Below, piece after piece: positions 21,497-32,766 of a stretch of DNA of 64,000 nucleotides. Below the pieces are notes generated by a model. It was not told the origin of the DNA. It saw only the letters and a list, made by a program, of their open reading frames with translations, and made no database searches. Origin of the DNA: Streptomyces sp. YIM 121038 (GTDB lineage: Bacteria; Actinomycetota; Actinomycetes; Streptomycetales; Streptomycetaceae); NCBI RefSeq assembly GCF_006088715.1, contig NZ_CP030771.1, forward strand, positions 5,661,501-5,725,500. Reading direction: 5' to 3'. The first letter of the stretch is position 1; each line of letters begins with the position of its first letter. A program made the position numbers and the translations under genes.

Positions 21497-21792
21497 ATCC
21501 GGTCAACTACCTCTATCTGGCGGCCCTGTTGTTCGCCATCGGCGCCACCGGCGTCCTGATCAGGCGGAACGTGATCGTGGTCTTCATGTGCATCGAGCTG
21601 ATGCTCAACGCCTGCAACCTGGCGTTCGTCGCGTTCTCCCGGCTGCACGGCAATCTCGACGGCCAGATCATCGCCTTCTTCACGATGGTCGTCGCCGCGG
21701 CCGAGGTCGTGGTCGGGCTCGCGATCATCGTGTCGCTGTTCCGCTCCCGCCACTCGGCCTCGGTCGACGACGCCAGTCTGATGAAGCTGTAA
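21493..21792 (+). CDS. nuoK: NADH-quinone oxidoreductase subunit K
   Basis: 99 residues, three membrane helices. The conserved carboxylates are in helix 2 ([15 protein letters not shown]) and helix 3 ([17 protein letters not shown]). It is an MrpC-type antiporter-like subunit and part of the proton translocation module. GTG 21493 overlaps the nuoJ stop. Confidence 0.97.
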   Translation: MNPVNYLYLAALLFAIGATGVLIRRNVIVVFMCIELMLNACNLAFVAFSRLHGNLDGQIIAFFTMVVAAAEVVVGLAIIVSLFRSRHSASVDDASLMKL

Positions 21793-21806
21793 GGGGTCGC
21801 TGAATC

Positions 21807-23753
21807 GTGGAGAAACTGATTGCGCTGCTCGTCGCGGCGCCTCTGCTCGGAGCGGCCGTCCTGCTGTGCGGCGGGCGTCTGCTCGACCGCGTCGGCCACT
21901 GGCTCGGCACCTTGCTGTCGGCCGTCTCCTTCGTCTTCGCCGTGGTGCTCTTCACCGACATGCTCGGCAAGGACGCGGAGGACCGTGGCCTGCACCAGCA
22001 CCTGTTCAGCTGGATCCCGGTCGAGGGCTTCAAGGCCGACGTCGCCTTCCAGCTCGACCAGCTGTCGATGACGTTCGTCCTGCTGATCACCAGCGTCGGC
22101 ACGCTGATCCATCTGTACTCGGTGGGGTACATGGAGCACGACGAGCGCCGCCGCCGCTTCTTCGGCTATCTGAACCTGTTCCTCGCGGCGATGCTGCTCC
22201 TCGTCCTCGCCGACAACTACCTGCTCCTGTACGTCGGCTGGGAGGGCGTCGGCCTCGCCTCGTACCTCCTGATCGGGTTCTGGCAGCACAAGCCCAGCGC
22301 GGCCACCGCGGCGAAGAAGGCCTTCCTGGTCAACCGCGTCGGCGACATGGGCCTCTCGATCGCGATCATGCTGATGTTCACCACGTTCGGGACGTTCGCC
22401 TTCGGCTCCGTCCTGGAGTCCACGGACCAGACGAGCGAGGGCAAGCTCACGGCCATCGGCCTGATGCTGCTGCTCGCGGCGTGCGGCAAGTCCGCGCAGG
22501 TGCCGCTGCAGTCCTGGCTCGGGGACGCGATGGAGGGCCCGACCCCGGTCTCCGCCCTGATCCACGCGGCGACGATGGTCACCGCGGGCGTGTATCTGAT
22601 CGTGCGCTCCGGGGAGATCTTCAACGCCGCGCCGGACGCGCAGCTGGCCGTCGCGGTGGTCGGCGCGGTCACGCTGATCTTCGGTGCGATCGTCGGTTGC
22701 GCGAAGGACGACATCAAGAAGGCCCTCGCCGGGTCCACGATGTCGCAGATCGGCTACATGATCCTGGCCGCGGGCCTCGGCCCGATCGGCTACGTCTTCG
22801 CGATCATGCACCTGGTGACGCACGGCTTCTTCAAGGCCGGGCTCTTCCTCGGCGCCGGTTCGGTCATGCACGGCATGAACGACGAGGTGGACATGCGGAA
22901 GTACGGCGGCCTCAGGAAGTACATGCCGGTGACGTTCGTGACCTTCGGGCTCGGCTACCTCGCGATCATCGGCTTCCCGGGTCTTTCCGGCTTCTTCTCC
23001 AAGGACAAGATCATCGAGGCGGCGTTCGCCAAGGGCGGCACGGAGGGCTGGATCCTCGGCTCGGTGGCCCTGCTCGGCGCGGCCATCACGGCGTACTACA
23101 TGACGCGTGTGATGCTCCTGACCTTCTTCGGTGAGGAGCGCTGGCGCCACCGGAAGACGGCCTCGCCGCAGGAGCCGAGTGCGGAGCCCGCCGCACAGAC
23201 GCAGGGCGAGCACGCCGAGCCGCACCCGCACGAGTCCCCGAAGACCATGACGATCCCGATGATCCTGCTGGCCTTCGGGTCGGTGTTCGCCGGCGGCTTC
23301 TTCAGCATCGGCGACCGCTTCCTGAACTGGCTGGAGCCGGTCACGCACCACGACCACGGCGACTCCCCGCTGAGCGCCGCCACGGTCACCGGCGCCACCG
23401 TGGCCGTCCTGGTCGTCGGCGTGGCCCTGGCCTGGGCGCAGTACGGGCGCAGGCCGGTCCCGGTCGTCGCCCCGCGCGGTTCCCTGCTCACCCGCGCGGC
23501 CCGCCGCGACCTGCTCCAGGACGACTTCAACCACGTCGTCCTGGTGCGCGGCGGCGAGCACCTCACGCGCTCCCTGGTGTACGTCGACCACACCCTGGTC
23601 GACGGCGTGGTCAACGGCACGGCGGCCTCGGTCGGCGGGCTCTCCGGGCGCCTGCGCAAGCTCCAGAACGGCTACGCCCGCAGCTACGCGGTCTCGATGT
23701 TCGGCGGCGCGGCGGTCCTCATCGCCGCGACGCTGCTGATGAGGGCGGTCTGA
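21807..23753 (+). CDS. nuoL: NADH-quinone oxidoreductase subunit L
   Basis: 648 residues, largest antiporter-like subunit. It shows [18 protein letters not shown] with the key Glu, [29 protein letters not shown], and [19 protein letters not shown]. The C-terminus bears the long lateral helix region. A His/Pro/Glu-rich insertion near residues 450-480 lies between helices. GTG 21807, 14 bases after nuoK. Confidence 0.97.
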   Translation: MEKLIALLVAAPLLGAAVLLCGGRLLDRVGHWLGTLLSAVSFVFAVVLFTDMLGKDAEDRGLHQHLFSWIPVEGFKADVAFQLDQLSMTFVLLITSVGTLIHLYSVGYMEHDERRRRFFGYLNLFLAAMLLLVLADNYLLLYVGWEGVGLASYLLIGFWQHKPSAATAAKKAFLVNRVGDMGLSIAIMLMFTTFGTFAFGSVLESTDQTSEGKLTAIGLMLLLAACGKSAQVPLQSWLGDAMEGPTPVSALIHAATMVTAGVYLIVRSGEIFNAAPDAQLAVAVVGAVTLIFGAIVGCAKDDIKKALAGSTMSQIGYMILAAGLGPIGYVFAIMHLVTHGFFKAGLFLGAGSVMHGMNDEVDMRKYGGLRKYMPVTFVTFGLGYLAIIGFPGLSGFFSKDKIIEAAFAKGGTEGWILGSVALLGAAITAYYMTRVMLLTFFGEERWRHRKTASPQEPSAEPAAQTQGEHAEPHPHESPKTMTIPMILLAFGSVFAGGFFSIGDRFLNWLEPVTHHDHGDSPLSAATVTGATVAVLVVGVALAWAQYGRRPVPVVAPRGSLLTRAARRDLLQDDFNHVVLVRGGEHLTRSLVYVDHTLVDGVVNGTAASVGGLSGRLRKLQNGYARSYAVSMFGGAAVLIAATLLMRAV

Positions 23754-23758
23754 TACCG

Positions 23759-25330
23759 ATGTCCTTTCCTCTGCTGACAGCGACGGCCGTGGTGCCCGCG
23801 GTGGGCGCGATCGCCACGGCGGCCGTCCCGGCCGCCCGGCGCACCGCCGCCAAGTGGCTCGCGCTGCTCTTCTCACTGGCGACGCTCGCCCTCGCCATCA
23901 CGGCGGTCGTCCGGTTCGACCCGGACGGCGACCGGTACCAACTGACCGAGTCGCACTCCTGGATCAAGGACTTCGGGGTGCGGTACGAACTGGGCGTGGA
24001 CGGCATCGCGGTCTCCCTGATCGCGCTGACCGCCCTGCTGCTGCCCTTCATCATCCTGGCGGGCTGGCACGACGCCGATCCGCTGGAGACCAAGTCGTCG
24101 CGCTGGCGCCCGACCCAGGGCTTCTTCGCCCTCATCCTCGCCGTCGAGGCGATGGTGATCATCTCCTTCGAGGCCACCGACGTCTTCCTGTTCTACATCT
24201 TCTTCGAAGCCATGCTCATCCCGATGTACTTCCTCATCGGCGGCTTCGGGGACCGTGCCCACGCGGGCAGCGACGAGAACGCCTCGGCGCAGCGCTCGTA
24301 CGCGGCCGTGAAGTTCCTGCTCTACAACCTGGTCGGCGGGCTGATCATGCTCGCCGCCGTGATCGGCCTCTACGTGGTCGCGGGCAACTTCTCCGTCCAG
24401 GAGATCGCCGCCGCGCGGGCCGACGGCTCGCTGGACATGGCGACCAACACCGAGCGGCTGCTCTTCCTCGGCTTCTTCTTCGCCTTCGCGGTGAAGGCCC
24501 CGCTGTGGCCGCTGCACACCTGGCTGCCGAACGCGATGGGGGAGGCCACCGCCCCGGTCGCCGTGCTGATCACGGCGGTGGTCGACAAGGTCGGCACCTT
24601 CGCGATGCTGCGCTTCTGCCTCCAGCTGTTCCCGGAGGCCTCGAAGTGGGCGACGCCGGTCATCCTGGTCCTCGCCCTGATCAGCATCATCTACGGCGCG
24701 CTGCTCGCCGTCGGCCAGCGCGACATCAAGCGCCTGGTGGCCTACGCGTCGATCTCGCACTTCGGGTTCATCGTCCTCGGCATCTTCGCGATGACCTCCC
24801 AGGGGCAGTCCGGCGCGACGCTCTACATGGTCAACCACGGCCTGTCGACGGCCGCCCTGATGCTGGTCGCGGGCTTCCTGATCTCGCGCCGCGGCTCGCG
24901 TCTGATCGCGGACTACGGAGGGGTGCAGAAGGTCGCCCCGGTGCTCGCGGGCACCTTCCTGGTCGGCGGTCTCGCCACGCTCTCGCTGCCGGGGCTCGCG
25001 CCGTTCGTCAGTGAGTTCCTGGTCCTGGTCGGCGCGTTCGCGCGCTATCCGGCGGTCGGGATCATCGCGACGCTCGGCATCGTGCTCGCCGCGCTCTACA
25101 CCCTCGTCCTCTACCAGCGGACGATGACGGGCCCGGTGAAGCCCGAGCTCGCGAAGATGCCCGACCTGCGGGCCCGCGAGCTGGTCGTGGTGGCCCCGCT
25201 GATCGTGCTCCTCATCGGCCTCGGGGTGTACCCGAAGCCGGTGGCCGACCTGGTGAACCCGGCGGTGGAGCACACCATGTCCGACGTACAGAAGAAAGAT
25301 CCCGAGCCCGAGGTGGAGGCCGCCAAGTGA
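23759..25330 (+). CDS. nuoM: NADH-quinone oxidoreductase subunit M
   Basis: 523 residues, about 14 helices. Typical motifs are LFYIFFEAMLIPMYFLIG (key Glu in helix 5), PLHTWLPNAMGEATAPVAV and RDIKRLVAYASISHFGFI. It pumps protons in the membrane arm. It starts at ATG 23759, five bases after nuoL, and its stop overlaps nuoN by four bases. Confidence 0.97.
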   Translation: MSFPLLTATAVVPAVGAIATAAVPAARRTAAKWLALLFSLATLALAITAVVRFDPDGDRYQLTESHSWIKDFGVRYELGVDGIAVSLIALTALLLPFIILAGWHDADPLETKSSRWRPTQGFFALILAVEAMVIISFEATDVFLFYIFFEAMLIPMYFLIGGFGDRAHAGSDENASAQRSYAAVKFLLYNLVGGLIMLAAVIGLYVVAGNFSVQEIAAARADGSLDMATNTERLLFLGFFFAFAVKAPLWPLHTWLPNAMGEATAPVAVLITAVVDKVGTFAMLRFCLQLFPEASKWATPVILVLALISIIYGALLAVGQRDIKRLVAYASISHFGFIVLGIFAMTSQGQSGATLYMVNHGLSTAALMLVAGFLISRRGSRLIADYGGVQKVAPVLAGTFLVGGLATLSLPGLAPFVSEFLVLVGAFARYPAVGIIATLGIVLAALYTLVLYQRTMTGPVKPELAKMPDLRARELVVVAPLIVLLIGLGVYPKPVADLVNPAVEHTMSDVQKKDPEPEVEAAK

Positions 25331-26976
25331 GTGCGACAGCCGTCCACAGCCTGTGGACAGTGGCGGCCGAGCCGATCGACAAGATCGACGCGCCGAAGAT
25401 CGAGTACGGCCAGCTCGCGCCGACGCTCATCGTCATCGGTGCCGCCGTCATCGGAGTGCTCATCGAAGCCTTCGTACCGCGCAAGTCCCGTTACTACGCC
25501 CAGCTGTTCGTGTCGGTCGTGGCGCTCGCCGCCGCCTTCGCCGCGGTCGTCGCGCTCGCCTCCGGCGGGTACGGCACCACGAAGGCGCGCATCGCCGCGA
25601 TGGGAGCCATCGCGGTCGACGGGCCCGCGCTGTTCCTCCAGGGCACCATTCTCCTCGCGGGCCTGGTCGCGATCTTCACCTTCGCGGAGCGGCGCCTCGA
25701 CCCGGAGGCGCACGGCAACCGCGTCGACTCCTTCGTGGCCCAGGCCGGAGCCGTGCCCGGCGGCGCGGGCGAACAGGCCGCGGTGAAGGCCGGTTTCACC
25801 ACCACGGAGGTGTTCCCGCTCGCGCTCTTCGCGATCGGCGGCATGCTCGTCTTCCCGGCGGCGAACGACCTCCTGACGTTGTTCATCGCCCTGGAGGTCT
25901 TCTCGCTCCCGCTCTACCTGCTGTGCGCGCTCGCCCGCCGCAAGCGCCTCATGTCGCAGGAAGCGGCCGTGAAGTACTTCCTGCTCGGCGCCTTCGCGTC
26001 CGCGTTCACCCTCTTCGGCATCGCGCTGATCTACGGCTACGCGGGCTCGGTGTCGTACGGCACCATCGCCGACGTCGTCGACGGCACGGTCAAGACGGTC
26101 GACCCGGCGCTCGCGAACACCATGGGCAACGACGCGCTGCTCCTGATCGGCGCCGCGATGATCCTCATGGGCCTGCTGTTCAAGGTGGGCGCGGTGCCGT
26201 TCCACATGTGGACGCCGGACGTCTACCAGGGCGCGCCCACGCCGGTCACGGGCTTCATGGCCGCGGCGACGAAGGTGGCCGCGTTCGGCGCGCTCCTGCG
26301 GCTGCTGTACGTGGTCCTTCCGGGCCTGCGCTGGGACTGGCGGCCGGTGATGTGGGGCGTCGCGATCATCACGATGCTGGGCGGCGCGATCGTCGCGATC
26401 ACGCAGACCGACATCAAGCGGCTCCTCGCGTACTCGTCGATCGCCCACGCGGGCTTCATCCTCGCGGGTGTCATCGCCACCACGGAGGAGGGCGTCTCGT
26501 CGGTGCTCTTCTACCTGGGCGCGTACTCGTTCGTGACCATCGGGGCGTTCGCCGTCGTGACGCTGGTGCGGGACGCGGGCGGCGAGGCGACGCACCTGTC
26601 GAAGTGGGCGGGGCTCGGGCGCCGCTCGCCGCTGGTCGCCGCGGTCTTCGCGGTGTTCCTGCTCGCCTTCGCGGGCATCCCGCTGACCTCCGGGTTCTCC
26701 GGGAAGTTCGCCGTGTTCAAGGCGGCGGCCGAGGGCGGCGCGGGCGCGCTCGTGGTGGTCGGTGTGATCTCGTCGGCGATCGCGGCGTTCTTCTACATCC
26801 GGGTGATCGTGCTGATGTTCTTCAGCGAGCCCAAGGCGGACGGCCCGTCCGTCGCCGTGCCGTCGCCGCTGACGACGGCGGCCATCGGCATCGGCGTCGC
26901 CGTGACGCTGGTGCTCGGTGTGGCGCCGCAGTACTTCCTGGACCTGGCGAACCAGGCAGGCGTGTTCGTGCGCTGA
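25327..26976 (+). CDS. nuoN: NADH-quinone oxidoreductase subunit N
   Basis: 549 residues, last gene of the operon. Antiporter motifs include [38 protein letters not shown] and [24 protein letters not shown] 25327 overlaps the nuoM stop. A hairpin 24 bases after the stop closes the transcript, giving one 16.2-kb operon in canonical A-N order with no insertions. Confidence 0.97.
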   Translation: MSATAVHSLWTVAAEPIDKIDAPKIEYGQLAPTLIVIGAAVIGVLIEAFVPRKSRYYAQLFVSVVALAAAFAAVVALASGGYGTTKARIAAMGAIAVDGPALFLQGTILLAGLVAIFTFAERRLDPEAHGNRVDSFVAQAGAVPGGAGEQAAVKAGFTTTEVFPLALFAIGGMLVFPAANDLLTLFIALEVFSLPLYLLCALARRKRLMSQEAAVKYFLLGAFASAFTLFGIALIYGYAGSVSYGTIADVVDGTVKTVDPALANTMGNDALLLIGAAMILMGLLFKVGAVPFHMWTPDVYQGAPTPVTGFMAAATKVAAFGALLRLLYVVLPGLRWDWRPVMWGVAIITMLGGAIVAITQTDIKRLLAYSSIAHAGFILAGVIATTEEGVSSVLFYLGAYSFVTIGAFAVVTLVRDAGGEATHLSKWAGLGRRSPLVAAVFAVFLLAFAGIPLTSGFSGKFAVFKAAAEGGAGALVVVGVISSAIAAFFYIRVIVLMFFSEPKADGPSVAVPSPLTTAAIGIGVAVTLVLGVAPQYFLDLANQAGVFVR

Positions 26977-27000
26977 CCCGGTCGTCCGCTGTCGCGCGCG

Positions 27001-27033
27001 GGGCCCCGGCCCTCCTTCGGGAGGCCGGGGCCC
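27001..27033. terminator. Terminator of the nuo operon
   Basis: GGGCCCCGGCCCTCC / GGAGGCCGGGGCCC form a GC-rich hairpin (one bulged C) around a TTCG tetraloop, between nuoN and the convergent secreted-protein gene. TTCG loops give unusually stable hairpins. Confidence 0.85.
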
Positions 27034-27046
27034 TTCGCGTGCGCGG

Positions 27047-27595
27047 TCAGGGCTGCGCGGGGCAGTGGACGGTCGGGTTCCAGGGGGAGAGCCTGCCGCT
27101 CGGGTTGTCCTTGTAGAGCCAGGCGTGCAGGTCGTAGTGGATCGGCATGCCCGGGACGTGCCCGTCCATCGGCCCGTCGAAGGGCCGCCCGAACAGCGAC
27201 GGGCGGTCGTCGTCGGTGCTCTTGTCCTGGTCGGCGTCGACGACGATCCACTCGACGGCTATGAGCTTGCGCTTGCCGTCGGCCGTGTCCTCGTAGAGCA
27301 GCGCGGCGGGCTTCGCCGGATCGACGGAGCCGAAGTTCGCCGGGTTGACGTAGTGGTAACCCATCCCGCCGAGGTCCGGGTCGGCGACGCACTCGTCGGT
27401 GCGGGCGAAGCCCGCCTCGATCGCGAGCGGCTCGTACGCGTACTTGGCGGTCGCCGCGTAGACCTTGGCGAAGGCGGCCTGCTGCGGGGGCGGCGGAGGC
27501 GCCGGGGCGGCCGCTCCCGCGGGCGCGGTGGACAGGGCGAGACCGGCGGCCGCCGCAAGCGTGAGGGCGGCCTGGACGGTACGGGACAGGGACAT
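27047..27595 (-). CDS. Secreted protein of unknown function
   Basis: 182 residues. A signal peptide ([22 protein letters not shown]...) ends near APAGAAA, followed by a short Pro-rich spacer and a soluble domain with two cysteines (in DECVADPD and VHCPAQP) that could form a disulfide. Motifs [13 protein letters not shown] and [18 protein letters not shown] suggest a compact extracellular fold seen in many actinobacterial secreted hypotheticals; I assign no activity. ATG 27595 is preceded by GAGGAG. It ends against the nuo terminator. Confidence 0.8.
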   Translation of the reverse strand: MSLSRTVQAALTLAAAAGLALSTAPAGAAAPAPPPPPQQAAFAKVYAATAKYAYEPLAIEAGFARTDECVADPDLGGMGYHYVNPANFGSVDPAKPAALLYEDTADGKRKLIAVEWIVVDADQDKSTDDDRPSLFGRPFDGPMDGHVPGMPIHYDLHAWLYKDNPSGRLSPWNPTVHCPAQP

Positions 27596-27829
27596 GGAGG
27601 GGCTCCTCGCGAGGGTGGGGCGCGCTCGGGCGCCATGACCTGGGGCGGGCTCAGCCCCCGGGCCGCCGCCAGGAGCAGGATCACCCGGCGGGGGCCGCGC
27701 GGCCAGAACGCCTCGGCCATTGGACTGACCGAGAAGCGTCCGACCGGCCTGTGGATAACTTCCCGGGGTGTCGGCGCGGGCGCCTATCGTGGAGGCAGTG
27801 GTCGAGGTGCGACAGGCGGGGGCACGGCG

Positions 27830-29710
27830 ATGAGCGGGAGCAGTGGGGTCGGCATGACAGAGGTGGTGGAGAGCGACGCGCTGCGGACGCTCCACCGGGT
27901 GTTCGGGTACGACGCTTTCCGGGGCGAGCAAGAGTCGATCATCGAGCACGTGGTGGCGGGCGGCGACGCGGTCGTCCTGATGCCGACCGGCGGCGGAAAG
28001 TCCCTGTGCTATCAGATCCCGGCCCTGGTCAGACCCGGTACGGGCGTCGTGGTGTCGCCCCTGATCGCACTCATGCAGGACCAGGTCGACGCGCTGCGGG
28101 CCCTCGGCGTGCGCGCCGGGTTCATGAACTCGACGCAGGACTTCGACGAGCGCCGCCTCGTCGAGGCCGAGCTGCTCTCGGGCGAGCTCGACGTGCTGTA
28201 TCTGGCACCGGAGCGGCTGCGCCTGGACACCACGCTCCATCTGCTCTCCCGGGCGAAGATCTCCGTCTTCGCGATCGACGAGGCGCACTGCGTGGCCCAG
28301 TGGGGCCACGACTTCCGGCCGGACTACCTGGCCCTGTCCGTCCTCGGCGAGCGCTGGCCGGACGTCCCGCGCATCGCGCTGACGGCCACGGCGACGGACG
28401 CCACGCACCGCGAGATCACCGAGCGCCTGGCCATGCCGGACGCCAAGCACTTCGTCGCCAGCTTCGACCGGCCGAACATCCAGTACCGGATCGTGCCGAA
28501 GTCCGACCCGAAGAAGCAGCTCCTCACCTTCCTGAAGGAGGAGCACGACGGCGACGCGGGCATCGTCTACTGCCTCTCGCGCAAGTCGGTCGAGCAGATC
28601 GCCGACTTCCTCAGCGCCCACGGAGTCGAGGCGGTGCCGTACCACGCGGGTCTGGACGGCGGCACCCGCGCCCGGCACCAGTCGCGCTTCCTGCGCGAGG
28701 ACGGCCTGGTCGTGGTCGCCACGATCGCCTTCGGCATGGGCATCGACAAGCCGGACGTCCGCTTCGTCGCCCACCTCGACCTGCCCAAGTCGGTGGAGGG
28801 GTACTACCAGGAAACGGGCCGGGCGGGCCGTGACGGCCTCCCCTCGACGGCCTGGATGGCGTACGGCCTCCAGGACGTCGTGCAGCAGCGCAAGCTCATC
28901 CAGTCCGGCGAGGGCGACGAGGCGTTCCGGCGCCGCTCGGCGGCCCATCTGGACGCGATGCTGGCGCTGTGCGAGGCGGCCTCCTGCCGCCGCGCCCAGC
29001 TCCTGCGGTACTTCGGCCAGGACCCGACGGCCACCGGCTGCGGGAACTGCGACACGTGTCTGACGCCCCCGGAGACCTGGGACGGCACGGTCGCCGCGCA
29101 GAAGGTCCTCTCCGCGGTGGTGCGCCTGAAGCGGGAGCGCGGCCAGAAGTTCGGCACGGGCCAGATCGTCGACATCCTGCTCGGCCGGAAGACCGCCAAG
29201 GTCATCCAGTTCGACCACGACCAGCTGTCCGTCTTCGGCATCGGTGACGAGCTGAGCGAGGCCGAATGGCGGGGCGTGGTGCGGCAGTTGCTGGCGCAGG
29301 GCCTCCTCGCCGTCGAGGGGGAGTACGGCACGCTGGTGCTGACCGAGGAGAGCGCCGCCGTCCTCGGCCGGCAGCGGGAGGTGCCGCTGCGCAAGGAGCC
29401 GAAGAAGCCCGCGGGGTCGGCGCGGTCCGCGCCGCGGGGGGAGCGCAAGGCCAAGGCCGCGGCGGCCGTGGCCGAGCTGCCGGAGGAGGCCGTGCCGGTC
29501 TTCGAGGCGCTGCGGGCCTGGCGGGCGGCGCAGGCGCGGGAGCAGGGCGTGCCCGCGTATGTGATCTTCCACGACGCGACGCTGCGGGAGATCGCCGCGG
29601 CGCGGCCCGCGTCCGTCGCGGACCTCGGCGGGATCAGCGGGGTCGGCGAGAAGAAGCTCGCGACGTATGGGGAAGGGGTGCTTGAGGTCCTGGCGGAGGC
29701 CGGGGCGTAG
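27830..29710 (+). CDS. recQ: ATP-dependent DNA helicase RecQ
   Basis: 626 residues. Superfamily 2 helicase motifs are Walker A ([11 protein letters not shown], about residues 51-61), the DEAH box ([17 protein letters not shown], about 148-164) and motif VI ([10 protein letters not shown]). The RecQ-C zinc site has four cysteines (SC...GCGNCDTC, about 385-411). A winged helix and an HRDC domain (about 555-626) follow. RecQ unwinds DNA 3'-5' in recombination and fork repair. The start is ATG 27830 or, equally possible, ATG 27854. A charged Lys/Ala linker precedes HRDC. Confidence 0.93.
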   Translation: MSGSSGVGMTEVVESDALRTLHRVFGYDAFRGEQESIIEHVVAGGDAVVLMPTGGGKSLCYQIPALVRPGTGVVVSPLIALMQDQVDALRALGVRAGFMNSTQDFDERRLVEAELLSGELDVLYLAPERLRLDTTLHLLSRAKISVFAIDEAHCVAQWGHDFRPDYLALSVLGERWPDVPRIALTATATDATHREITERLAMPDAKHFVASFDRPNIQYRIVPKSDPKKQLLTFLKEEHDGDAGIVYCLSRKSVEQIADFLSAHGVEAVPYHAGLDGGTRARHQSRFLREDGLVVVATIAFGMGIDKPDVRFVAHLDLPKSVEGYYQETGRAGRDGLPSTAWMAYGLQDVVQQRKLIQSGEGDEAFRRRSAAHLDAMLALCEAASCRRAQLLRYFGQDPTATGCGNCDTCLTPPETWDGTVAAQKVLSAVVRLKRERGQKFGTGQIVDILLGRKTAKVIQFDHDQLSVFGIGDELSEAEWRGVVRQLLAQGLLAVEGEYGTLVLTEESAAVLGRQREVPLRKEPKKPAGSARSAPRGERKAKAAAAVAELPEEAVPVFEALRAWRAAQAREQGVPAYVIFHDATLREIAAARPASVADLGGISGVGEKKLATYGEGVLEVLAEAGA

Positions 29711-29725
29711 CCCTCGCGGGCGGCG

Positions 29726-29745
29726 CCCCGGCCCTCGCGCCGGGG
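29726..29745. terminator. Terminator between recQ and fumarylacetoacetase
   Basis: CCCCGGC (29726-29732) and GCCGGGG (29739-29745) form a perfect 7-bp stem. It sits in the 42-bp gap between the convergent genes. Confidence 0.65.
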
Positions 29746-29752
29746 AGCCGCG

Positions 29753-31072
29753 TCAGCGCGGCGGGGCCACCCGGCCCGTCACCTCGCCCAGGCCCACCCG
29801 GGTGCCGCCCGGACCCGGCGCCCAGGCCGAGAGGGTCACCACGTCGCCGTCCTCCAGGAACGTCCGCTTGCCGGAGGGGAGTTCGAGGGGGTCGCGGCCG
29901 TTCCAGGTGAGCTCGATCAGGGAGCCGAACTGGTCGGGCGAGGGCCCGCTGACGGTGCCGGAGCCGTAGAAGTCGCCGGTGCGCAGGGAGGCCCCGTTGA
30001 CCGTCATATGGGCGAGCTGCTGGGCGGCGGTCCAGTAGACGGTGGAGAAGGGCGGGTTGGAGATGACCTCGCCGTTCAGGGTGACGGTGATGCGGAGGTC
30101 GTAGCCGCCGGGCCCCTCGGACGCGGACCCGGCGGACCCGGCCGCGTCGGCCGCGTCGGCCGTGTCGTCCAGGTACGGCAGGAGCGGCTCGGTGCGCTCC
30201 GGCGGGGCGACCCGCGCCGCGTCCAGGGCTTCGAGCGGCGTGACCCACGCCGAGACGGAGGTCGCGAAGGACTTGCCGAGGAACGGGCCGAGCGGCACGT
30301 ACTCCCAGGCCTGGATGTCACGGGCCGACCAGTCGTTGAGGAGGCACAGGCCGAAGACGTGCTCGCGGAAGTCGGCAAGCGGCACCGGCGTGCCGAGCGT
30401 GGAGGGCTTGCCGACGACGAAGCCGACCTCCGCCTCGATGTCGAGCTTGGCGGACGGGCCGAAGACCGGGGCGGCGTCGGCGGGCGCCTTGCGCTGCCCG
30501 GCGGGGCGGATCACCTCCGTGCCGGAGACCACGACGGTGCCCGAGCGGCCGTGGTAGCCGATGGGCAGGTGCTTCCAGTTCGGGGTGAGCGGGGCCGGCG
30601 CGTCGGGGCGGAACATGCGGCCCAGGTTCGACGCGTGGTGCTCGGAGGCGTAGAAGTCCACGTAGTCGGCGACGTCGAAGGGCAGGTGCAGGGTGACGTC
30701 GGAGAGGGGGTGGAGCAGCGGGCGGATCGCGTCGCGGTGCGCGGGCTCCGTCACCCAGGCGGTCAGCGCGCGGCGGACGTCGCTCCACGTGCGGCGGCCC
30801 GCGGCGAGCAGCGGGTTCAGCGTGGGCTGGGCGAGCAGGGACACATGGGGCGAGCCCAGGGCGGCCGCGGCGGCGCCCGCGTCCAGGACGTAGGAGCCGA
30901 GCCGGACACCGACGCGACGGCCCTCGGTGACGGGCGCCGACCCAGGCGCGGAGCCGGAAGCGGAACCGGACCCGGGGTCGGCGGATCCGGCCGGGGAGAA
31001 GACTCCGTACGGAAGATTGTGCGGGCCGAAGGGGTCGCCCTCGGGGAGGTCGAGCGGATTCTGCTCGGACAT
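29753..31072 (-). CDS. fahA: Fumarylacetoacetase (tyrosine/homogentisate degradation)
   Basis: 439 residues. The enzyme hydrolyses 4-fumarylacetoacetate to fumarate and acetoacetate, ending aromatic amino-acid catabolism. The catalytic region shows LPIGYHGRSGTVVVSGT, the metal-binding DIEAEVGFVVG and the FAH hallmark NDWSARDIQAWEYVPLGPFLGKS. ATG 31072 is chosen; an upstream in-frame ATG at 31108 has no extra homology. An Ala/Asp/Ser-rich insert of about 18 residues (DDTADAADAAGSAGSASEG) interrupts the domain after PLLPYL; it is encoded by a short imperfect GCGTCGGCC repeat and should be a surface loop. No other homogentisate gene is adjacent. Confidence 0.93.
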   Translation of the reverse strand: MSEQNPLDLPEGDPFGPHNLPYGVFSPAGSADPGSGSASGSAPGSAPVTEGRRVGVRLGSYVLDAGAAAAALGSPHVSLLAQPTLNPLLAAGRRTWSDVRRALTAWVTEPAHRDAIRPLLHPLSDVTLHLPFDVADYVDFYASEHHASNLGRMFRPDAPAPLTPNWKHLPIGYHGRSGTVVVSGTEVIRPAGQRKAPADAAPVFGPSAKLDIEAEVGFVVGKPSTLGTPVPLADFREHVFGLCLLNDWSARDIQAWEYVPLGPFLGKSFATSVSAWVTPLEALDAARVAPPERTEPLLPYLDDTADAADAAGSAGSASEGPGGYDLRITVTLNGEVISNPPFSTVYWTAAQQLAHMTVNGASLRTGDFYGSGTVSGPSPDQFGSLIELTWNGRDPLELPSGKRTFLEDGDVVTLSAWAPGPGGTRVGLGEVTGRVAPPR

Positions 31073-31263
31073 GCGTTCCTGCCTCGCTTTCCAATCTGGG
31101 TGCCCCACACGTTACGTGGAAGCCCTGTATTCGGGCAGTGCCTAAAGAGTTAGCAATGTCCGGATAAACCACGCATGGAGTGTTCAGTTCCGGCTTAGGT
31201 TCCTCGGGGGGACGCGGACGGGGTGGGTCCGGGTCGGTGCGAAGGGGACGCGTGGGGGGACCC

Positions 31264-32565
31264 GTGACCAATTCCAGCGGTGGTGTGCCATGCACGCCCG
31301 ACCGCGAAGTACCCGGACTCATCGTGAAGTTCGGCGACTATCCACTGCACCACGGCGGCGTGGGGGCGATCCGGAGCCTCGGCCGCGTCGGCGTACCGAT
31401 GTACGCGATCACGGAGGACCGGCGCACACCCGCCGCCGCGTCCCGCTATCTCACCGGCGCCTTTCCCTGGCGGACCACCGGGGCGGAGGACCCGGGATAT
31501 CTGATCGACGGGCTGCTGCGGATCGGACGGCGCATCGGCAGGCCCGCGGTGCTCATACCGACCGACGAGGAAGCGGCCGTGCTCATCGCCGAGCACCAGC
31601 GGGAGCTGGCCGACACGGACTTCGGGGGCTTCCTCTTCCCGCGCGTCGACGCCGCCCTGCCGCGCCGCCTCGCCAGCAAGGAGGGCCTGCACGAGCTGTG
31701 CGTGGAGCACGGCCTCAGCTCGCCCGCGTCGGCGTGCCCGCAGAGCCAGGACGACATCGAGAAGTTCGCGGCGACGGCGGCCTTCCCGGTGGTCGCGAAG
31801 AACCGCGAGGCGTTCCAGCGCCGCGAGCGGCCCGCGGTCAACGGCACCACCCGCATCGACACCGCCCAGGGCCTGCGCGAGCTGGCCCGGGACTGGGGCG
31901 AGCGGCCCGGGGTGATCCTCCAGGAGTACCTGCCGCGCGAGGACGCCGAGGACTGGGTGGTGCACGCCTATTTCGACGACAACTCCTCGCCCCTCGCGCT
32001 GTTCACCGGGGTGAAGGTCCGCTCCTGGCCGCCGCACGCGGGCATGACGGCCCACGCGTACGTCGTCGACAATCCGGAACTCGCCGACCTCGCCGCGCGT
32101 TTCATCAAAGAGATCGGCTTCACCGGAATCATCGACCTGGACCTCCGTTACGACCGCCGCGACGGTCAGTACAAACTGCTCGACTTCAACCCGCGCATGG
32201 GCGCCCAGTTCCGTCTCTTCGAAAGCGAGACGGGCATCGACGTCGTGCGGGCCATGCATCTGCACCTGACGGGCCGCGTGGTCCCGGAGGGCGACCAGCG
32301 CGCAGGCCACCGCTATGTGGTGGAGAACATCGACCTGCCCGCCCTCATCGCCTACCGCCGCAGTGGATACGTCACGCCGCACGCCCCCGCCCGAGCCAGC
32401 GGCACGGAACTCGCCTGGCTCGCCGCCGACGACCTGAAGCCGTTCTTCACGATGCTGGCGCGCCTCATCCGACCGGGGGCGATCCACCTGTATCAGCTGT
32501 GGCGGACCGGCCGCCGCCGCAGCAGGCCTGCCACCGGCCCACGGAGCGGCACGACCGCGAGATGA
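31264..32565 (+). CDS. ATP-grasp carboxylate-amine ligase-like protein
   Basis: 433 residues, GTG start after a G-rich tract (GGGGGGACCC). An N-terminal Rossmann-like part reads IVKFGDYPLHHGGVGAIRSLGRVGVP. The ATP-grasp core follows: RLASKEGLHELCVEHGL, the Lys of FPVVAKNREAFQRR, and the metal/ATP-binding region ending LLDFNPRMGAQF. Such enzymes join a carboxylate to an amine through an acyl-phosphate (D-aspartate ligase, PylC and natural-product ligases are relatives). The substrate is unknown. It lies 201 bp upstream of a flavoprotein in the same direction, so the two may form a small pathway. It diverges from fahA. Confidence 0.8.
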   Translation: MTNSSGGVPCTPDREVPGLIVKFGDYPLHHGGVGAIRSLGRVGVPMYAITEDRRTPAAASRYLTGAFPWRTTGAEDPGYLIDGLLRIGRRIGRPAVLIPTDEEAAVLIAEHQRELADTDFGGFLFPRVDAALPRRLASKEGLHELCVEHGLSSPASACPQSQDDIEKFAATAAFPVVAKNREAFQRRERPAVNGTTRIDTAQGLRELARDWGERPGVILQEYLPREDAEDWVVHAYFDDNSSPLALFTGVKVRSWPPHAGMTAHAYVVDNPELADLAARFIKEIGFTGIIDLDLRYDRRDGQYKLLDFNPRMGAQFRLFESETGIDVVRAMHLHLTGRVVPEGDQRAGHRYVVENIDLPALIAYRRSGYVTPHAPARASGTELAWLAADDLKPFFTMLARLIRPGAIHLYQLWRTGRRRSRPATGPRSGTTAR

Positions 32566-32596
32566 CCACCGCCCGCCCGACCAGGGGCGCGGCAGG

Positions 32597-32700
32597 GGGG
32601 ACGCGGTGACAGGGGACGCGTTGTCCGGGGACGCGGCGGCGGGGGCGCGGTGTCCGGGGCACGCAGCAACGGGGGACGCAGTACGGGGGACAAGCGGAAG
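32597..32700 (+). repeat. Degenerate GGGGACGCG repeats in a spacer
   Basis: The 201-bp gap between the ATP-grasp and flavoprotein genes contains five or six imperfect copies of GGGGACGCG-like units about 15 bases apart. It may be a by-product of replication slippage; I see no ORF. Confidence 0.5.
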
Positions 32701-32766
32701 ATCCGCGAAGTAAGACAGTGTGCCGTGCGACGGCACGGTGCACGCGATGTCCTGGGGAGGGACTTC